64,000 nt of DNA from Sphingomonas sp. (GTDB lineage Bacteria; Pseudomonadota; Alphaproteobacteria; Sphingomonadales; Sphingomonadaceae): NCBI RefSeq assembly GCF_017304615.1, contig NZ_JAFKLZ010000001.1:992001-1056000 (forward strand). The letters are read 5' to 3'. The stretch's first letter is position 1, and every line of letters begins with the position of its first letter. This document shows positions 52,601-61,006 of this stretch, one piece after another. The notes below the pieces were generated by a model, which saw only the letters and a list, made by a program, of their open reading frames with translations, made no database searches and was not told the DNA's origin. Position numbers and translations under genes: made by a program.

Positions 52601-52674
52601 ATTCCCGCGAAAGCGGGAATCCAGAATCACGCGCGATGCGGTCCTTGACCCTGGGCTCCCGCCTTCGCGGTAGC
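52601..52674. repeat. Paired inverted hairpins (REP/BIME-like), copy 3
   Basis: First hairpin ATTCCCGC-GAAA-GCGGGAAT (52601-52620, perfect 8-bp arms), then CCAG. The second hairpin is GCTCCCGC-CTTC-GCGGTAGC (52655-52674, one mismatch), preceded by CTTGACCCTGGG, the inverted form of the CCAGGGTCAAG block in copy 2. It lies between the transglycosylase and moaB. Confidence 0.75.
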
Positions 52675-52687
52675 ACCGTTGGGTGAT

Positions 52688-53227
52688 ATGGCACGCGCCA
52701 TGCCCATCGACGAAACCCGCGAATTCCTGCCCGTCCGCATTGCGGTGCTCACCGTCTCCGACACGCGCGGCCCCGCCGAGGACAAATCGGGGGATACGCT
52801 GGTTGATCTTCTGACTGCCGCGGGCCACATCCTTGCCGATCGCGCGATCGAGCGCGACGATCTCGAAGCGATCGTCGAACGCCTTGCGCATTGGATCGCC
52901 GACCCCGACGTCGATGTCGTCATCACCACTGGCGGCACCGGCGTCACTGGCCGCGACGTCACCCCCGAAGCAATCGAGGCGGTCGCCGAGAAGATGATCC
53001 CCGGCTTCGGCGAAGCCTTTCGCTGGTTGAGCTACGCCAAGATCGGCACCTCGACCATCCAGTCGCGCGCCTGCGCTTGCGTCACGGGCGGCACCTACGT
53101 CTTCGCACTGCCCGGCTCGACCGGCGCGGTAAAGGACGGCTGGGATATGATCCTCAAGGATCAACTCGACAGCCGTTTCCGCCCCTGCAACTTCGTCGAA
53201 CTGATGCCACGTCTCTCTGAACGCTAA
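52688..53227 (+). CDS. moaB: Molybdenum cofactor biosynthesis protein B
   Basis: A 179-residue MoaB/MogA-fold protein that adenylylates molybdopterin or helps insert molybdenum. Motifs: [36 protein letters not shown] and [18 protein letters not shown]. The start is uncertain: ATG 52688 and ATG 52700 both lack a clear ribosome-binding site; TTG 52679 is also possible. It is convergent with the GFA gene with one base between stops. No Mo-enzyme is encoded in the window. Confidence 0.92.
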   Translation: MARAMPIDETREFLPVRIAVLTVSDTRGPAEDKSGDTLVDLLTAAGHILADRAIERDDLEAIVERLAHWIADPDVDVVITTGGTGVTGRDVTPEAIEAVAEKMIPGFGEAFRWLSYAKIGTSTIQSRACACVTGGTYVFALPGSTGAVKDGWDMILKDQLDSRFRPCNFVELMPRLSER

Positions 53228-53228
53228 T

Positions 53229-53630
53229 TCATCCTTTGACGGGATGCCCGTCGAACTGTTTGGCATCGTCGCATATCATGACCCATGCCGGCTTTTCCGC
53301 GACGAACTCGTGGAAACGCACTCGGACACCGGGATCCACATCGAGCGTATCGGCCGCGATCGGGAAGCTGTCGGCATCGGACCCAACCTCGCCCAACGCG
53401 GTGCCGCATGTACCGCAGAACGCGCGGGTGTACTTGTAGGGAGCAACAGGCTGGAACCGCACGACGGCGTCGTCGCCGGCAATCCACCGGAAGGTCTCAC
53501 GCTTGACAAAGACGAACGTGCTCGCGCCCAGCTTGCGGCACCGCGAGCAATGGCATGTCGCCATCATCGACGGTGGCTCGCTCAATTCAAAACGGATCGC
53601 GCCGCAGCAACAGCTCCCCGGGATCGTCAT
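53229..53630 (-). CDS. GFA/CENP-V family zinc protein
   Basis: A 133-residue protein of the glutathione-dependent formaldehyde-activating (GFA) fold. Zinc ligands follow the family pattern: CCCGAIRFEL near the N-terminus, CHCSRCRKLG and FCGTCGTAL. Despite the name, most members have no proven formaldehyde activity. ATG 53630 overlaps the stop of the VOC gene (ATGA), so the two are translated together. Confidence 0.88.
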   Translation of the reverse strand: MTIPGSCCCGAIRFELSEPPSMMATCHCSRCRKLGASTFVFVKRETFRWIAGDDAVVRFQPVAPYKYTRAFCGTCGTALGEVGSDADSFPIAADTLDVDPGVRVRFHEFVAEKPAWVMICDDAKQFDGHPVKG

Positions 53631-53971
53631 GCGTGCGTGTCCGGCTGCATCGCCGCCAGTTCGTTGCCGTTGGGATCCCGGAAGTGGAACCGCCGCCCAC
53701 CAGGAAAAGCGAAGATCGGCTGCGAGATAGTGCCCCCTGCCCCGGTCACCGCGGCCAAGGTCGCATCCAGATCGTCGACCTGGATCACCGGCAGCGGCGC
53801 GCTGGTCCACTCGGCACGGTCGCCTTGCAGGCCCAGATCGCCCTCGCCGGTCTGGGTCGCGGCATAGGTCGGGCCGTAATCGGCGAAATCCCAACCGAAC
53901 GCGTCGGCGAAGAACGCCTTGGTGGTTTCAGTGCTCTGCACGGGCAGTTCTACATAATTGAGCTTGGCCAT
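53627..53971 (-). CDS. VOC family (glyoxalase-like) protein
   Basis: A 114-residue vicinal-oxygen-chelate fold protein. It begins MAKLNYVELPVQSTETTKAFFADAFGW and ends FHFRDPNGNELAAMQPD, the usual beta-alpha-beta3 edges with metal-ligand-like residues. The substrate is not predictable. ATG 53971 has GGAGACGGGA just upstream; GFA follows with a four-base overlap. It is divergent from the radical SAM gene with only 22 bases between start codons. Confidence 0.85.
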   Translation of the reverse strand: MAKLNYVELPVQSTETTKAFFADAFGWDFADYGPTYAATQTGEGDLGLQGDRAEWTSAPLPVIQVDDLDATLAAVTGAGGTISQPIFAFPGGRRFHFRDPNGNELAAMQPDTHA

Positions 53972-53993
53972 TCCCGTCTCCAATGTTCTTGCT

Positions 53994-55097
53994 ATGTTCT
54001 ACTCCGATCCCTACACCATGGCAATGGCAAAAGCCCGTTCCGTCCGCGGCGCCACGGTCAACCGCGAAAGCAGTCGCTTCAACCTGCCCGAGCGGCTGGC
54101 CGATGGCGACTGGCTCGACGCGCTGGAGGAGGTCGACGGAGCGCCGCCCAAGCTGAAAACGACGGTAACGGTCGAAACGCCGCGCACGATCATCACGCGC
54201 AACCAGTCGCCGGACATCGGCTTCGACCGCTCGATCAATCCGTATCGCGGGTGCGAGCATGGCTGCATCTATTGCTTCGCGCGGCCGACCCATGCCTATC
54301 ACGACCTGTCGCCGGGGCTCGATTTCGAGAGCAAGCTGTTCGCCAAGCCCAACGCGCCGGTGCTGCTGCGGGAGGAACTGAGCAAACGCGGCTATGTCTG
54401 CCGCCCGATCGCGTTCGGGACCAACACCGATCCGTATCAGCCGATCGAGGCGCATTGGCGGATCACGCGCGAGTGCATCAAGGTACTGGCCGAAACCAGC
54501 CATCCGCTGACCATCACCACCAAGTCCGACCGTGTCGTGCGCGACATCGATCTGCTCGGGCCCATGGCGGCAAAGGGGCTGGCGGCGGTCGCGGTGTCGG
54601 TGACGTCGCTCGACCCTAAGATCGCCCGCACCGTCGAGCCCCGCGCGCCGCACCCCGAACGCCGGCTGACCGCGGTGAGGCGGCTGGCCGATGCCGGCGT
54701 GCCCGTGTTCGTGTCGATCGCGCCCGTCATTCCCGCCATCACCGACCATGAGATCGAGCATATCGTCGAGCGCGCGGCCGAAAGCGGCGCGAAGGGCATC
54801 AATTTCCTTCCCGTCCGCCTGCCCCACGAAGTCGCGCCCCTGTTCCGCGCTTGGCTCGACGAACATTTCCCCGACCGCGCGGGCAAGGTCATGGCGATCA
54901 TCCAATCCCTGCGCGGCGGCCGCGACAACGACCCCGATTTCTTCACGCGGATGAAGGGGCAAGGACCGTGGGCGGATTTGATCCGCACGCGCTTCCAGAT
55001 CGCGATCCGCAAGCACGGGCTGAACCGGGAGCGGCTCAGCGTGCGGACGGACTTGTTTCGGCCACCGAGCGGAGCGCAGGGGGAGTTGTTCGACTAA
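53994..55097 (+). CDS. PA0069-family radical SAM protein
   Basis: A 367-residue radical SAM protein. The Fe-S motif CEHGCIYC lies in INPYRGCEHGCIYCFARPTHAY, followed by TNTDPYQPIE and the TIM-barrel strands (LTITTKSDRVVRDIDLL, VSVTSLDP). Proteins of this PA0069/Rv2578c type are related to SplB (spore photoproduct lyase) but their role is unknown. ATG 53994 is chosen by position; ATG 54018 (MAMAKARSVRGA) is equally plausible, and neither has a Shine-Dalgarno, so the mRNA may be leaderless. Its stop overlaps the convergent alpha/beta hydrolase stop. Confidence 0.85.
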   Translation: MFYSDPYTMAMAKARSVRGATVNRESSRFNLPERLADGDWLDALEEVDGAPPKLKTTVTVETPRTIITRNQSPDIGFDRSINPYRGCEHGCIYCFARPTHAYHDLSPGLDFESKLFAKPNAPVLLREELSKRGYVCRPIAFGTNTDPYQPIEAHWRITRECIKVLAETSHPLTITTKSDRVVRDIDLLGPMAAKGLAAVAVSVTSLDPKIARTVEPRAPHPERRLTAVRRLADAGVPVFVSIAPVIPAITDHEIEHIVERAAESGAKGINFLPVRLPHEVAPLFRAWLDEHFPDRAGKVMAIIQSLRGGRDNDPDFFTRMKGQGPWADLIRTRFQIAIRKHGLNRERLSVRTDLFRPPSGAQGELFD

Positions 55098-55933
55098 CGC
55101 CCCGATCGCAGAGCTATCACTTTGCGCACCATGTGATCTATCGCATCGATGACGAGTTCGGGCTTGTCGCGCATGACGTGATGGCCGCTCCCGGCGGCGA
55201 ACACAGAAGATCGCGCTCTGTCCTCCGCGACGAATTGCGCGTGCGCGGCGCGCCAGCGAGCAAGCGCCTCGTCGGTCGAAAGCCAGCTTTTTTCGGCGAC
55301 GATGTCGATGATTGGCAGGCCACGCGGCAACCGCGTCGCGCGCAGGGTGGTCGCGCTGGTCGGATATGCTTCAATGACCGGAATCAACGTAGCAGCCAGG
55401 GCCGGCGCCTGGCGGCGCACGGCGTCATATTGAGGGCGATATTCGGCCAAGATCGCGTCGGTCTCCGCGCGATCGAAAAAGCCCGGCACATTCGCGTCAA
55501 CCAAAACCAGGCCCCGCACCCGCCTGTCACGTGCCGCCGTGCGCAACGCGATGAAGCCGCCGTAAGAATGTGCCGCGATCACGATCGGACCCCTTACTCG
55601 GCAAGCCGTCAGCAGCGCGCGCAGATCATCGACATCCCGATCGATCGAATATCGGCCACGTCGCGGGGAACTCGATCCCAGGCCGGCGCGATCATAGACC
55701 AACGTCCTGACGCCCATTGCTCGCGCTCGCGCCACGACACCGGCCCACGCGTCCGCCCCCTCCCCGTTGCCCGATTCAAAGACGACCGTGAGGGTTCCCG
55801 TTCCCTCGAGGTCGGCATGGATCTTGGATTGGCCAATTGTAACCGCGGCGTTCGCGCATCCTGCGGCGAATGCTGGTTGAGCGGAGGCGAGCGCCAGCAG
55901 GGCACTCATTCCGACAAACACCGCTTTTATCAT
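55094..55933 (-). CDS. Exported alpha/beta hydrolase
   Basis: A 279-residue periplasmic hydrolase. ATG 55933 starts a signal peptide (MIKAVFVGMSALLALASAQPAFA) with GGGGAA five bases upstream; ATG 55945 is a less likely longer start. The fold shows an oxyanion-region VVFESGNGEGADAW, nucleophile Ser in IVIAAHSYGGFIALRTA, an acid in LVLVDANVPG and the His in SGHHVMRDKP. Substrate unknown. It is about 60 bases downstream of rutA on the same strand but has its own palindrome-containing leader. Confidence 0.85.
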   Translation of the reverse strand: MIKAVFVGMSALLALASAQPAFAAGCANAAVTIGQSKIHADLEGTGTLTVVFESGNGEGADAWAGVVARARAMGVRTLVYDRAGLGSSSPRRGRYSIDRDVDDLRALLTACRVRGPIVIAAHSYGGFIALRTAARDRRVRGLVLVDANVPGFFDRAETDAILAEYRPQYDAVRRQAPALAATLIPVIEAYPTSATTLRATRLPRGLPIIDIVAEKSWLSTDEALARWRAAHAQFVAEDRARSSVFAAGSGHHVMRDKPELVIDAIDHMVRKVIALRSGR

Positions 55934-55941
55934 GGCTTTCC

Positions 55942-55975
55942 CCATATGTGTATTGTACGAATAACACACATATGG
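55942..55975. promoter_or_regulatory. Palindrome upstream of the exported hydrolase gene
   Basis: CCATATGTGT (55942-55951) and ACACATATGG (55966-55975) form perfect 10-bp arms around a 14-base centre that is itself nearly palindromic (TATTGTACGAATA). On the minus strand the centre holds TACAAT, a good -10 box, before the hydrolase ATG. It looks like an operator over a promoter; the regulator is not identified. It could also end the rutA transcript as a stem. Confidence 0.45.
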
Positions 55976-55992
55976 ATTGCAGACAATCCTGC

Positions 55993-57057
55993 CTAGCGCG
56001 CTGTCCGACTCTTCATCAGCGGCTGGATCTTCGTCCCGAAATCCTCGACGCCTTGGACGAAATCATCGAAGGTCAGCAACACGCCGCCGGTATTCGGCAC
56101 CTCGGCCATTTCATCGAGCATCCGCGCGATGCTGGCGTAGCTGCCGACCAGCGTCCCCATGTTGATGTTGACCGCACCCTCCGGCGCGGCGAGCTGGCGG
56201 ACGTTGGTGGTGGCGTTGACCTTGTCGGCGGCGCCCTGATCCTTGAGCCAGGCGATCGCGTCGAGATCGACCCCGGCATTGATGTGCTTCCACCGCGCCA
56301 TCGCTTCCTCGTCGGTGTCGGCGGCGATGATCATGACGAGGACGAAGACCGACACATCTCGGCCTGTCTTCGCGGTTGCTTCGGCCAGCCGCTCGTTGTT
56401 GAACGCGAACGCGGTCGGGGTATTGACGCCCTTGCCGAGACAAAACGCGTAATCCGCCCACTTGGCCGAGAAGGCGAGCCCCTCGTCGGACGAGCCGGCG
56501 CAGATGATCTTCATGTCGCCTTCGGGCTGCGGCCGGACGAGGCAATCGTCCATCTGGTAATAATCGCCCTTGAAGTCGCTCCGCCCGGTCTCCCACAATT
56601 CTCGCAGGATGTGGGCATATTCGTCGAGCATCTTGTAGCGGTTGCGGAAATGCTCGTCGCCGGGCCACAGTCCCATCTGGCTGTATTCGGGGCGTTGCCA
56701 GCCGGTGATCAGGTTGAGCCCGAACCGCCCGTGGCTGATCGAATCGATCGTGTTGCACATCCGCGCGGCAAAGGCGGGCGGGATGACCAGCGTCGGGCAG
56801 GTCGCGTAGATCTTGATCTTGCTCGTCACCGCCGCGAGCCCCGCCATCAGCGTGAAGCTTTCCAGGCCGTATTCCCAGAACTCGGTCTTGCCGCCGAACC
56901 CGCGCAACTTGATCATCGACAGCAGGAAATCGAGCCCATGCTTTTCCGCCGACTGCGCGATCTGCTTGTTGAGATCGAACGACGGCATGTATTGCGGCGC
57001 GTTCTCCGAAATCAGCCAGCCATTGTTGTTGATGGGCACGAAAACGCCGACTTGCAT
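55993..57057 (-). CDS. rutA: Pyrimidine monooxygenase RutA
   Basis: A 354-residue flavin-dependent luciferase-like monooxygenase that opens the uracil ring with O2 and FMNH2. Family segments: [57 protein letters not shown] and [23 protein letters not shown] 57057 matches RutA N-termini. It needs a flavin reductase (RutF), which is not in this window. It is the last of four rut genes in the order B, C, D, A. Confidence 0.93.
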   Translation of the reverse strand: MQVGVFVPINNNGWLISENAPQYMPSFDLNKQIAQSAEKHGLDFLLSMIKLRGFGGKTEFWEYGLESFTLMAGLAAVTSKIKIYATCPTLVIPPAFAARMCNTIDSISHGRFGLNLITGWQRPEYSQMGLWPGDEHFRNRYKMLDEYAHILRELWETGRSDFKGDYYQMDDCLVRPQPEGDMKIICAGSSDEGLAFSAKWADYAFCLGKGVNTPTAFAFNNERLAEATAKTGRDVSVFVLVMIIAADTDEEAMARWKHINAGVDLDAIAWLKDQGAADKVNATTNVRQLAAPEGAVNINMGTLVGSYASIARMLDEMAEVPNTGGVLLTFDDFVQGVEDFGTKIQPLMKSRTAR

Positions 57058-57061
57058 GGGC

Positions 57062-57865
57062 TTAGCTCCTGAGTGAGTCATCGTCCGCCAACCAAGGCAG
57101 CACGTGATCGTAAAAATCTTCGGGCTCGGTGATGTTGGATGCATGCCCGCCGTAAAACTGCAGCATCCTGGTATGGTTGGGCAGCAGGTCGCAAAGACCG
57201 CGTGCCGCATGCGTTGGGACCAGGTGGTCGTCACCCGTTGCCAGCACCAGCACCGGGTTCGTCACCGCTGCCAGTTGTGCGCCAGGTTCCCATGCACGCA
57301 AAGCAGCGACGCGTTTTTCTACATTTTCGCGCCCGGGAAACTGCTCGAGTTGATGCGCGGCTTCATTGTCGAGCATTTCCTCGTGGATCGTGATCCATTC
57401 GGGTGGATATAGGAACAGTGGCTGGGCGCGAATGAATGCTTCGGGACCGCTATCGCGCAACAGCGACAGACGGGTATCGAAACAGCGCGCCGTGAACGGG
57501 TCCAGCCTTGCCCAGCCGTTGATTACCGCGATCCGGTCGAGCCGGTCGGTCGCTCGCATCGCCAGTGATAGGCCGATAATGCCACCCAGCGCATGCCCTA
57601 TCAGATGCGCGCGCGGAATATCCAGCGCGTCGAGAACGAGCAGAACATCGTCCGCCATATCCGCGATCGAGAGCGTCGTCGGAAGCGCACGGTCGCTGCG
57701 CCCGGTGCCACGATGATCGTAAAGGATCACGCGGAACAGCTTGGTCAGCTCCGGCAGGTTCGGCGTCCAATAGTCACCCGATCCACCCAGTCCTGCGGAC
57801 AGGATCAGCGGCGGCGCGCCCTCCGCGCCGTGCACCTCATAGTAGATCCCGCCCGCTTCGGGCAT
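57062..57865 (-). CDS. rutD: Aminoacrylate hydrolase RutD
   Basis: A 267-residue alpha/beta-hydrolase-fold protein that speeds breakdown of aminoacrylate in the Rut pathway. Typical segments are [56 protein letters not shown] and [14 protein letters not shown]. The nucleophile position in GHALGG is Ala, not Ser; E. coli RutD also has GHALGA, so this is normal for the family. ATG 57865 overlaps the rutC stop by one base. Confidence 0.92.
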   Translation of the reverse strand: MPEAGGIYYEVHGAEGAPPLILSAGLGGSGDYWTPNLPELTKLFRVILYDHRGTGRSDRALPTTLSIADMADDVLLVLDALDIPRAHLIGHALGGIIGLSLAMRATDRLDRIAVINGWARLDPFTARCFDTRLSLLRDSGPEAFIRAQPLFLYPPEWITIHEEMLDNEAAHQLEQFPGRENVEKRVAALRAWEPGAQLAAVTNPVLVLATGDDHLVPTHAARGLCDLLPNHTRMLQFYGGHASNITEPEDFYDHVLPWLADDDSLRS

Positions 57866-58248
57866 CAGCCAATGTGCGCCACGCTGGCGATTTCGACCAG
57901 GCAATCGGGCTTCACCAGCTCGCACTTGATGCAATAGCGGGCCGGCTTCGCGCCGGGAAAATACTCGGCATAGACCTGGTTGAACGCGGCATAGTCGGCC
58001 AGGTCTTTCAGGAAGATGTGGTTCATCGCGACATCCGCCATCGTCGCCCCGGCGGCTTCGAGCGTGGTCTTGATCACCTCCAGCACGTGCCGCGTCTGCG
58101 CCGCCGCATCACCGACATGGAGCACCGCCCCGCCCTCGCCCAGCGCCAGCACACCCGAGACGTAGACGATGTTCCCCGCCTTTGCGCCCGCGGAATAGGG
58201 CGCGATCGGGGTCGGGAATTGCGGCGGGTTGATGGGCTCGAACGCCAT
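57865..58248 (-). CDS. rutC: 3-aminoacrylate deaminase RutC (RidA family)
   Basis: A 127-residue YjgF/RidA-family protein. Segments [27 protein letters not shown] and the Arg of [19 protein letters not shown] match RutC, which handles the aminoacrylate or peracid intermediates of uracil breakdown. ATG 58248 follows the rutB stop after four bases and overlaps rutD by one. Confidence 0.92.
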   Translation of the reverse strand: MAFEPINPPQFPTPIAPYSAGAKAGNIVYVSGVLALGEGGAVLHVGDAAAQTRHVLEVIKTTLEAAGATMADVAMNHIFLKDLADYAAFNQVYAEYFPGAKPARYCIKCELVKPDCLVEIASVAHIG

Positions 58249-58252
58249 GACG

Positions 58253-58984
58253 TCAATCCTTGTCTGTCTGTTGAGGAAGCTGGCCGAAACTGCCGCAGAA
58301 ATCCGCGACCGTGCTGACCCAGCCGAAGAATTTCTCAACGTTGTAAACGGCCGCATCCTGCATCGCAGGCGGGCCGAGATGGTGGGTCGCGTCCTCCAGC
58401 ATCACCCCGAAATATTCGAGGTGAAAGCCATCGCGCAGCGTGCTTTCGACGCAGACATTGGTCGCGATCCCGACGAACACGATGTTGCGGATACCCCGCG
58501 CCCGCAGCGTGCTGTCGAGCTGCGAGTTGAAAAACGCCGAATAGCGCGTTTTGTGGAGCGAAATGTCGCCCGGCTGCGGCTTGAGCGCATCGACCAGCGC
58601 GTAGTCCCACCTGCCGCGCGCGAGGAGTTGCCCCGCCAGTTCAGGCCGCGCGCGCATGGTCTTGAGCGCGTTCGACTTGTGCCAGTTGGGCGATCCCGGC
58701 CCGCCGGCTTCCTTGTAGTCGGCGTCCCAGCCGTTCTGCAGATACACCACCTGCACGCCCGCCTTGCGCGCAGTGTCGAGCACCGTCGCGATCTTGCCGA
58801 TCACCCCCGCTGCGCCCGAAATGTCGAACCCGGCCAGATCGACATAGCCGCCCTCGCTCGCATAGGCGTTCTGCATGTCGATCACGACGACCGCGGTTTC
58901 GTGCGGTGCCAGCCGCAGCGCTTCGGGCCGCGCCGCCAGTGTCACGCCATTCTCCCCGGCGGTGCCGGTCGTCACGATGTCCAT
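58253..58984 (-). CDS. rutB: Ureidoacrylate amidohydrolase RutB
   Basis: A 243-residue cysteine hydrolase of the isochorismatase fold that splits ureidoacrylate. The Asp of [19 protein letters not shown] and the nucleophile Cys in [21 protein letters not shown] are intact. ATG 58984 is chosen from family N-termini; a TTG at 59020 would add 12 residues. It is the first gene of the leftward rut operon, with a 22-bp tandem repeat about 75-120 bases upstream. Confidence 0.93.
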   Translation of the reverse strand: MDIVTTGTAGENGVTLAARPEALRLAPHETAVVVIDMQNAYASEGGYVDLAGFDISGAAGVIGKIATVLDTARKAGVQVVYLQNGWDADYKEAGGPGSPNWHKSNALKTMRARPELAGQLLARGRWDYALVDALKPQPGDISLHKTRYSAFFNSQLDSTLRARGIRNIVFVGIATNVCVESTLRDGFHLEYFGVMLEDATHHLGPPAMQDAAVYNVEKFFGWVSTVADFCGSFGQLPQQTDKD

Positions 58985-59058
58985 TTCGCCGAAGCTGCCG
59001 TTGTGCGGCGCAAAAGGCAAGCGCGTGCGGCTGGCTGTTTCCGACTTACGACGTGGCG

Positions 59059-59102
59059 CATCATAGCAAAAGCATCACACTATCATCGCAAAACGATCAC
59101 AC
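59059..59102. promoter_or_regulatory. Two 22-bp tandem repeats upstream of rutB
   Basis: Two adjacent 22-bp units, 59059-59080 and 59081-59102, match at 18 of 22 positions; the shared blocks are ATCAT, GCAAAA and ATCACAC. The spacing equals about two DNA turns. On the minus strand the proximal unit contains TATGAT, a near-perfect -10 box, but the matching -35 region is poor. This suggests an activator or repressor binding tandem sites at the rut promoter. The known RutR consensus (TTGACCA-NN-TGGTCAA) is not seen. Confidence 0.45.
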
Positions 59103-59162
59103 GACTCCCGCACCTTCCTCCGACGGTTGCCGATCCGCGGCGACCGATTCTGGAGAAACGCC

Positions 59163-59318
59163 ATGGCCGACCCCATCCTGACCCCTGACGACGAGATCGA
59201 AAACGCCGAGCATGACGAAAGCGGACAGCCCGACGGCACGCACGACCATGGCGAGGCCGAGAGCGACGAACTCGACGAGGAAGAAGACGAAGCGGAAGAG
59301 GATGACGGCGAAGCCTGA
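59163..59318 (+). CDS. Small highly acidic protein, 51 aa
   Basis: A 51-residue protein, MADPILTPDDEIENAEHDE..., with 25 Asp/Glu and no Lys or Arg. It is almost certainly disordered. GGAGA at 59152-59156 lies six bases before ATG 59163, which supports a real gene despite its size. It is divergent from the rut operon and shares a terminator with the convergent acyl-CoA synthetase gene. No family recognised. Confidence 0.6.
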   Translation: MADPILTPDDEIENAEHDESGQPDGTHDHGEAESDELDEEEDEAEEDDGEA

Positions 59319-59332
59319 TCCCTCCACCGGCC

Positions 59333-59359
59333 GAAAGGGCGGGCCTCTCCCGCCCTTTC
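59333..59359. terminator. Bidirectional hairpin between convergent genes
   Basis: GAAAGGGCGGG (59333-59343) and CCCGCCCTTTC (59349-59359) pair over 11 bp around a CCTCT loop, just after the acidic-protein stop and seven bases before the acyl-CoA synthetase stop. The T-run is short on both sides, but position and stem strength suit a shared terminator. Confidence 0.65.
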
Positions 59360-59365
59360 ACCCCG

Positions 59366-60964
<1,599 letters not shown>

Positions 60965-60970
60965 GATACT

Positions 60971-60991
60971 CTCCAACTTCTCTCGTTGGAG
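60971..60991 (-). promoter_or_regulatory. Hairpin enclosing the acyl-CoA synthetase Shine-Dalgarno
   Basis: On the minus strand CTCCAAC and GTTGGAG pair over 7 bp around a 7-base loop; the 3' arm contributes the GGAG of the ribosome-binding site before ATG 60964. Folding would hide the site. It might instead be a weak dnaE terminator, but no T-run follows. Confidence 0.4.
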
Positions 60992-61006
60992 CGCACTATT
61001 CCGCGC

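Noticed and set aside
57062-57865. RutD as a broken hydrolase because the nucleophile Ser is Ala
   Set aside because: E. coli RutD has the same GHALG motif; the change is a family trait.
59059-59102. CRISPR-like repeat
   Set aside because: Only two directly abutting 22-bp units without spacers and no cas genes; better explained as tandem regulatory sites.
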